Shown piece after piece: positions 60,565-64,000 of a stretch of 64,000 nt of DNA; positions within the stretch are counted from its first letter, which is position 1; each line of letters starts with the position of its first letter. Source of the DNA: JBMYRH01 sp049602155 (lineage in GTDB: Bacteria; Myxococcota_A; UBA9042; PHBI01; JBMYRH01). The position numbers and the translations under genes were made by a program. The notes below the pieces were generated by a model. That model ran no database searches. It was not told where the DNA came from and worked only from the letters and a program-made list of their open reading frames with translations. The stretch is from positions 62,001 through 126,000 of the forward strand of contig JBMYRH010000016.1 in the NCBI GenBank assembly GCA_049602155.1, in the 5' to 3' direction.

Positions 60565-61929
60565 ATGATTGCTTTACGTACCCTGTGTGTCCTCTCCCTA
60601 CTGCTCGTCGCCTGCGGCTCAGAGCCCGCTGAACCTGGCGCTGATGCTTCCGATGCCGTCGCTGATGTGACCGCCTCTGACGACGTGACGTCCACCGTCA
60701 TGCCCGAGGACAGCGCCGGACCGCCGTCCGACAGCGCGGAGGTCGATGACGTGGCCGCTGGTGGCATTGACGCGGACGACGAGGCGAATACGCCGATCTC
60801 CTTTGGCCTCCCTGACCTCATGGGGGCGCGCACCGACTCGGTGGTCCCGATGCCGGGGCTCATCGCGGTGCAGCCTGCGGTGGCGGTGAGCGCTGAGGGC
60901 GAGACCTTGGTGGTCTTCACTGCCACGCCTGGCGCGGAGGGCGACTTGGGGATCTACGCGTCGCTCGCGGGTCAGGCGGCGATCCCCGTGAAGACCGAGC
61001 CCCCAGGGCAGCGCAACGAGCCCTCAGTGTGTCGCCTAAGCGGCGGTGGGTTCGCTGCCGCGTGGGCCTATGACGGCCAGGCCTACGGCTACACCCTCGG
61101 GGTCGAGGTCGCCGTCTTCGATAGCGACGGCGTGGTGGTGAAGGCCTTCGAGGTCACCACCGAGGTCGAGGGGAACCACTGGCTCGGTGCCGTCGGGTGC
61201 AGCCCTGAGGGTGGATTTACGGTCGTCGGGAGCAGGACAGACACGGATGACACGACCTTTGGCGTCTTCGCGCAGCACTTTGATGCAGCCGGAGAGGCGC
61301 TTGGGGCAGCCTTTGGCGTCAACCCAACACCCGAAGGCACGCAGGTGCAGCCGGTGGTGGGCATCGGCCCTGGCGGCACTGGCGTGGTGATCTATGAAGA
61401 CGCGCCTGCGGACGGCAGCTACGCCCTGACGGCGCGCGGCATCGACGCCTCGGGCGCGGTCGGTGACACCTTCTCGGTCTTGTCGCTTGAGGGGACGGAC
61501 TGTCTCAAGCCAGCGGTGGCTGTCAGCGCGGGGGGCGCCTTTGCCTATGCCGGGAACATCGGCACGCAAGTGACGCTCTTTCAGGTGCCGTTTGCCCAGT
61601 CGCTTGAGCCGATGGAGGCGCTTTTTGAGAGCACGGGGATCGCAGGCATGCCCGCGGTGACCTTCCTCGATGGTGAGGACGTCGTGGCCCTCGCGATGCT
61701 GACGAATTTCATCGGCGCCGGCGAGCCCTCGGTGACGGTTCAGTTGCTCGGTGAGGGGGTTGAGCCTCAAGCGAGCATGGTGTCACTCGGTGATGATCCA
61801 ACGCTCCCTCCTTACCCACCGGCGATCGCGTATGGTGCGGGGACTCTCGCGGTCGCATGGACGCAGCGAACTGACGGAGGCTATGAGCTCCACCTGAGCG
61901 AGTTCGAGGCCCCTGTCCTTGCGCGATGA
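60565..61929 (+). CDS. Hypothetical lipoprotein with beta-propeller-like repeats
   Basis: 454 residues. The signal ends in lipobox LLVAC (Cys17), followed by an Asp/Ser/Thr/Val-rich linker to about 90. The rest is beta-rich with recurring AVSAEGETLVVFT, GGGFAAAWAYDG, GGFTVVGSRTD and GTLAVAWTQRTDG blades, suggesting a propeller. No enzyme motif seen. The stop is 28 bp before the aldo/keto reductase start. Confidence 0.75.
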   Translation: MIALRTLCVLSLLLVACGSEPAEPGADASDAVADVTASDDVTSTVMPEDSAGPPSDSAEVDDVAAGGIDADDEANTPISFGLPDLMGARTDSVVPMPGLIAVQPAVAVSAEGETLVVFTATPGAEGDLGIYASLAGQAAIPVKTEPPGQRNEPSVCRLSGGGFAAAWAYDGQAYGYTLGVEVAVFDSDGVVVKAFEVTTEVEGNHWLGAVGCSPEGGFTVVGSRTDTDDTTFGVFAQHFDAAGEALGAAFGVNPTPEGTQVQPVVGIGPGGTGVVIYEDAPADGSYALTARGIDASGAVGDTFSVLSLEGTDCLKPAVAVSAGGAFAYAGNIGTQVTLFQVPFAQSLEPMEALFESTGIAGMPAVTFLDGEDVVALAMLTNFIGAGEPSVTVQLLGEGVEPQASMVSLGDDPTLPPYPPAIAYGAGTLAVAWTQRTDGGYELHLSEFEAPVLAR

Positions 61930-61957
61930 AAGCCACGGGGCCCCCCAGGAACAGCTG

Positions 61958-62857
61958 ATGCAGATGGCGCTCAACCACGACGTCTCGATGCCCGCGGTCG
62001 GCTTCGGCACGTACATGATCAAAGACGGGCAGGCTCAAGTGTGCGTCAGGGCGGCGCTGAAGGCGGGCTATCGCCACATCGACACCGCCGAGGGCTACCG
62101 GAATGAGACGGGCGTGGGGCGGGCGCTCAAGGCCTCGGGGATCGCGCGCGACGCGCTATTCGTGACGACAAAGCTCTGGCCAGGGCGGCCTACTCGGGGG
62201 CGCACGGCCAAGGACCGCGCGGCCACGATAGCGTCCTGTGAACGCTCTCTGTCGAAGCTCGGCCTCGATCACGTCGACCTCTACCTTATCCACGCGCCCT
62301 TCGCGGGCCCTCAGCGCTTGGAGCAGTGGGAGGCGCTGCTCGAGCTCCAAAGGCAAGGCAAGGTGCGCGCGGTCGGGGTGAGCAATTTCAACCAGGCCCA
62401 CCTCGACGAGATCGCAGCAGCGGGCTTACCCATGCCCGCCGCCAATCAAATCGAGCTTCACCCCTGGTCGCAGAAGCCGGCGCTGACGACCTACTTGGCC
62501 GACAAGGGCATCACGGCCATCGCCTACAGCAGCCTCGTGCCCTTGGCTCAGTGGCGCGCTCTCGAAGGGCAGAGGAGCGCCAAGACCGAGGCGATGCGAC
62601 ACGCGGGAGCCGACCCCAGTTCACCCTTCAAAGTTATGGCGGCGAAGTACGGGGTCACAGAGGCTCAGGTGCTCCTTCGGTGGGGGGTTCAAAGGGGCTA
62701 CGCGGTCTTGCCTAAGAGCGTGAATCTCGCGCGTATCCGAGAGAACATCGACCTCTTCTCTTTTGAGCTCGACGCCGGTGACATGGCGGAGATCGCGGAG
62801 ATGAATCGAGGTGGTGGCGTGGCTTGGAGCGCCGGTGATCCGACCTTGGCTGATTGA
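61958..62857 (+). CDS. Aldo/keto reductase
   Basis: 299-residue NADPH-dependent (beta/alpha)8 oxidoreductase. ALNHDVSMPAVGFGTYMIKD, GYRHIDTAEGYRNETGVGRAL (catalytic Asp and Tyr), TTKLWP (Lys) and LDHVDLYLIHAPF (His). VGVSNFN and LPKSVNLARIRENIDLF complete the AKR signatures. It resembles the AKR5/2,5-diketo-gluconate-reductase group. The start is ATG 61958, preceded by CAGGAA. Confidence 0.93.
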   Translation: MQMALNHDVSMPAVGFGTYMIKDGQAQVCVRAALKAGYRHIDTAEGYRNETGVGRALKASGIARDALFVTTKLWPGRPTRGRTAKDRAATIASCERSLSKLGLDHVDLYLIHAPFAGPQRLEQWEALLELQRQGKVRAVGVSNFNQAHLDEIAAAGLPMPAANQIELHPWSQKPALTTYLADKGITAIAYSSLVPLAQWRALEGQRSAKTEAMRHAGADPSSPFKVMAAKYGVTEAQVLLRWGVQRGYAVLPKSVNLARIRENIDLFSFELDAGDMAEIAEMNRGGGVAWSAGDPTLAD

Positions 62858-62961
62858 CCCGAGGTGGGCAGTCGACGGGCCCGTCGAAGCTCGGTAGATT
62901 GTATAAGGTGATTGGAGTGGGCGGCGACTCTCTGCTGCGTGCGACTGATAGGAGGGAGCCG

Positions 62962-63492
62962 ATGGAGACCACCCTCAAGGATGGTCAAACGCTTAGGATC
63001 TGTGTCGCGACCCCCGAGGACGCCCAGGTGATCCTCGCCTATATCGCGCAGAGAAGCGGCGAGAGCACCTTCCTCACGTTCGGGCCGGGTGAGTTCGAGA
63101 TGACGGTCGAGCAGGAGGCTGAATTTCTGCGCGGATGCCATGGGAGCGTCAACCAGACCTATATCCTTGGCTTTATCGATGGCGCGCTGGTCGCGACGGC
63201 CAACGTGAGTGCGAGCGCCAGATCACGCCTTAGACACTGTGCTGAGTTTGGCATGTCGGTCAGGCGCTCCTCTTGGGGCCTGGGGATCGGGGCGGCCATG
63301 CTGGATTACTTGATTGCGTGGGCGAGAGAAAACCCTGTCCTCACCAAGTTCGATCTGCGCGTGCGCGCCGATAACACCAGGGCCATCTCGCTTTACCGGG
63401 GGCGGGGATTCATCGAAGAGGGCCTGCTGCGTAAGCAGTTCTTCGTGGACGGTGAGCACTACGACCTCATCGCCATGGGGATGGATGTGTAG
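62962..63492 (+). CDS. GNAT N-acetyltransferase
   Basis: 176 residues from ATG 62962, with a strong AGGAGGGAG upstream. RICVATPEDAQVILAYIAQRSGESTFL, EFGMSVRRSSWGLGIGAAMLDYLIAWA and RVRADNTRAISLYRGRGFIEEGLLRKQF are classic GNAT motifs. Substrate unknown. The next gene on the same strand is also GNAT-like. Confidence 0.92.
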   Translation: METTLKDGQTLRICVATPEDAQVILAYIAQRSGESTFLTFGPGEFEMTVEQEAEFLRGCHGSVNQTYILGFIDGALVATANVSASARSRLRHCAEFGMSVRRSSWGLGIGAAMLDYLIAWARENPVLTKFDLRVRADNTRAISLYRGRGFIEEGLLRKQFFVDGEHYDLIAMGMDV

Positions 63493-63522
63493 CGGGGTGA
63501 CTCGTATGACCTTGAGGAGCCG

Positions 63523-64000
63523 ATGAGCTGGTCACTGTGTGCGGATGCCGATGAGTTCTTGGAGAAGAGGCGCCAGGTGTTGCTCTCTGATGAGTCAGCC
63601 AATTGCCTGGCCTGGGCTGCCATTGAGCGCTCACAATTAGAGGGACCGGACGGTGATGACTACACCTTCCTCACCTTTGATGACGAGCAATCTTCGTCCG
63701 CCCACGCCTTCATCAAGGTCAACGGTGAAGAGGAGCACTTGGTGCTGGGTCAGATGTCTCCTCCTCAAGCCGAGCAGTTGCTGGGGATTGTGGACTCTCA
63801 GGGGATATCGCTTGGGCTCGTAGAGGGTCCGCGGGAGGCGACGCTGGCCTTCGCTCAGGGGTGGGCGCTCACTGCGGGGCGGTCTCATCGCCTTCAGCTG
63901 AACCTAGGGCTCTACGAGTTGACTCACGTGAAGCGGATCGATCTTGAAGGTGGGCGCTTGTACCAGGCGACAGAGGCGGACCGAGAGCTGCTGACGGAGT
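63523..64000 (+). CDS. GNAT-type acetyltransferase, N-terminal part (cut by window end)
   Basis: The frame is open from ATG 63523 to the end of the window (159 codons). AEQLLGIVDSQGISLGLVEG, REATLAFAQGWALTAGRS and LGLYELTHVKRIDLEGGRLYQATEADRELLTEW match the N-terminal extension of a GNAT family whose acetyl-CoA domain follows the RxAtexDrelL-type segment. The catalytic domain is beyond the window. Confidence 0.65.
   Translation, partial: MSWSLCADADEFLEKRRQVLLSDESANCLAWAAIERSQLEGPDGDDYTFLTFDDEQSSSAHAFIKVNGEEEHLVLGQMSPPQAEQLLGIVDSQGISLGLVEGPREATLAFAQGWALTAGRSHRLQLNLGLYELTHVKRIDLEGGRLYQATEADRELLTE

Overview
The window is a high-GC bacterial chromosome segment. Compact gene packing, many Asp/Glu-rich lipoproteins, a TonB-dependent receptor, class III nucleotide cyclases and an archaeal/eukaryal-type prolyl-tRNA synthetase suggest a Gram-negative, predatory-type 'deltaproteobacterial' lineage (Myxococcota or Bradymonadota-like). 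That placement is inference: no rRNA or tRNA gene is present to fix it. There is one assembly gap (19882-19979).

Layout. 1-3700: 3' end of proS, a KAP-family NTPase and a TrmK-like tRNA methyltransferase. 3660-6230: acyl-CoA dehydrogenase plus LysE-type exporter behind an 18-bp palindrome. 6240-18000: secreted or membrane proteins (GH1 lipoprotein, membrane protein pair, TPR/glycosyltransferase-like giant, SGNH-SUMF1 fusion, lipase-like lipoprotein, YfcH-like epimerase). 18030-23770: a fasciclin/Cys-module lipoprotein built of 657-bp repeats, divergent from an FG-GAP/chlorophyllase-like hydrolase lipoprotein. 24890-26800: H-NOX plus HNOBA-cyclase. 26830-31070: TonB-dependent receptor with its lipoprotein partner, then DedA.

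31065-37400 is the most unusual region. A CarH-like B12 photoreceptor regulator (complete W-x9-EH motif) starts an overlapping operon with a pentaheme cytochrome and DedA. It diverges from a radical SAM / haem-oxygenase-like diiron oxidase / radical SAM operon. Their shared 220-bp intergenic region is full of repeats and carries a TTGACA promoter.

37460-45090: SMR transporter, ychF, a low-GC DUF2200 gene, a TPR protein, then a sulfur operon. In that operon an ECF-like sigma factor with a C-terminal zinc-finger-like domain precedes a persulfide dioxygenase-rhodanese, two YeeE/YedE-type half transporters and a TauE exporter. The sigma gene and the dioxygenase gene carry matching promoter-like motifs. 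45100-50280 is a decaying accessory zone: frameshifted genes, an amidohydrolase remnant, a GNAT remnant, two GNATs, psd and an SRPBCC gene with an apparent ATT start.

50280-64000: MATE exporter, a membrane adenylate cyclase with DUF4336, CDGSH protein, lipoprotein cytochrome, YceI divergent from a LysR regulator, DUF932 gene with an AT-rich palindrome, an MccF-like peptidase, HAD phosphatase, lipoprotein, aldo/keto reductase and two GNATs, the last cut by the window end.
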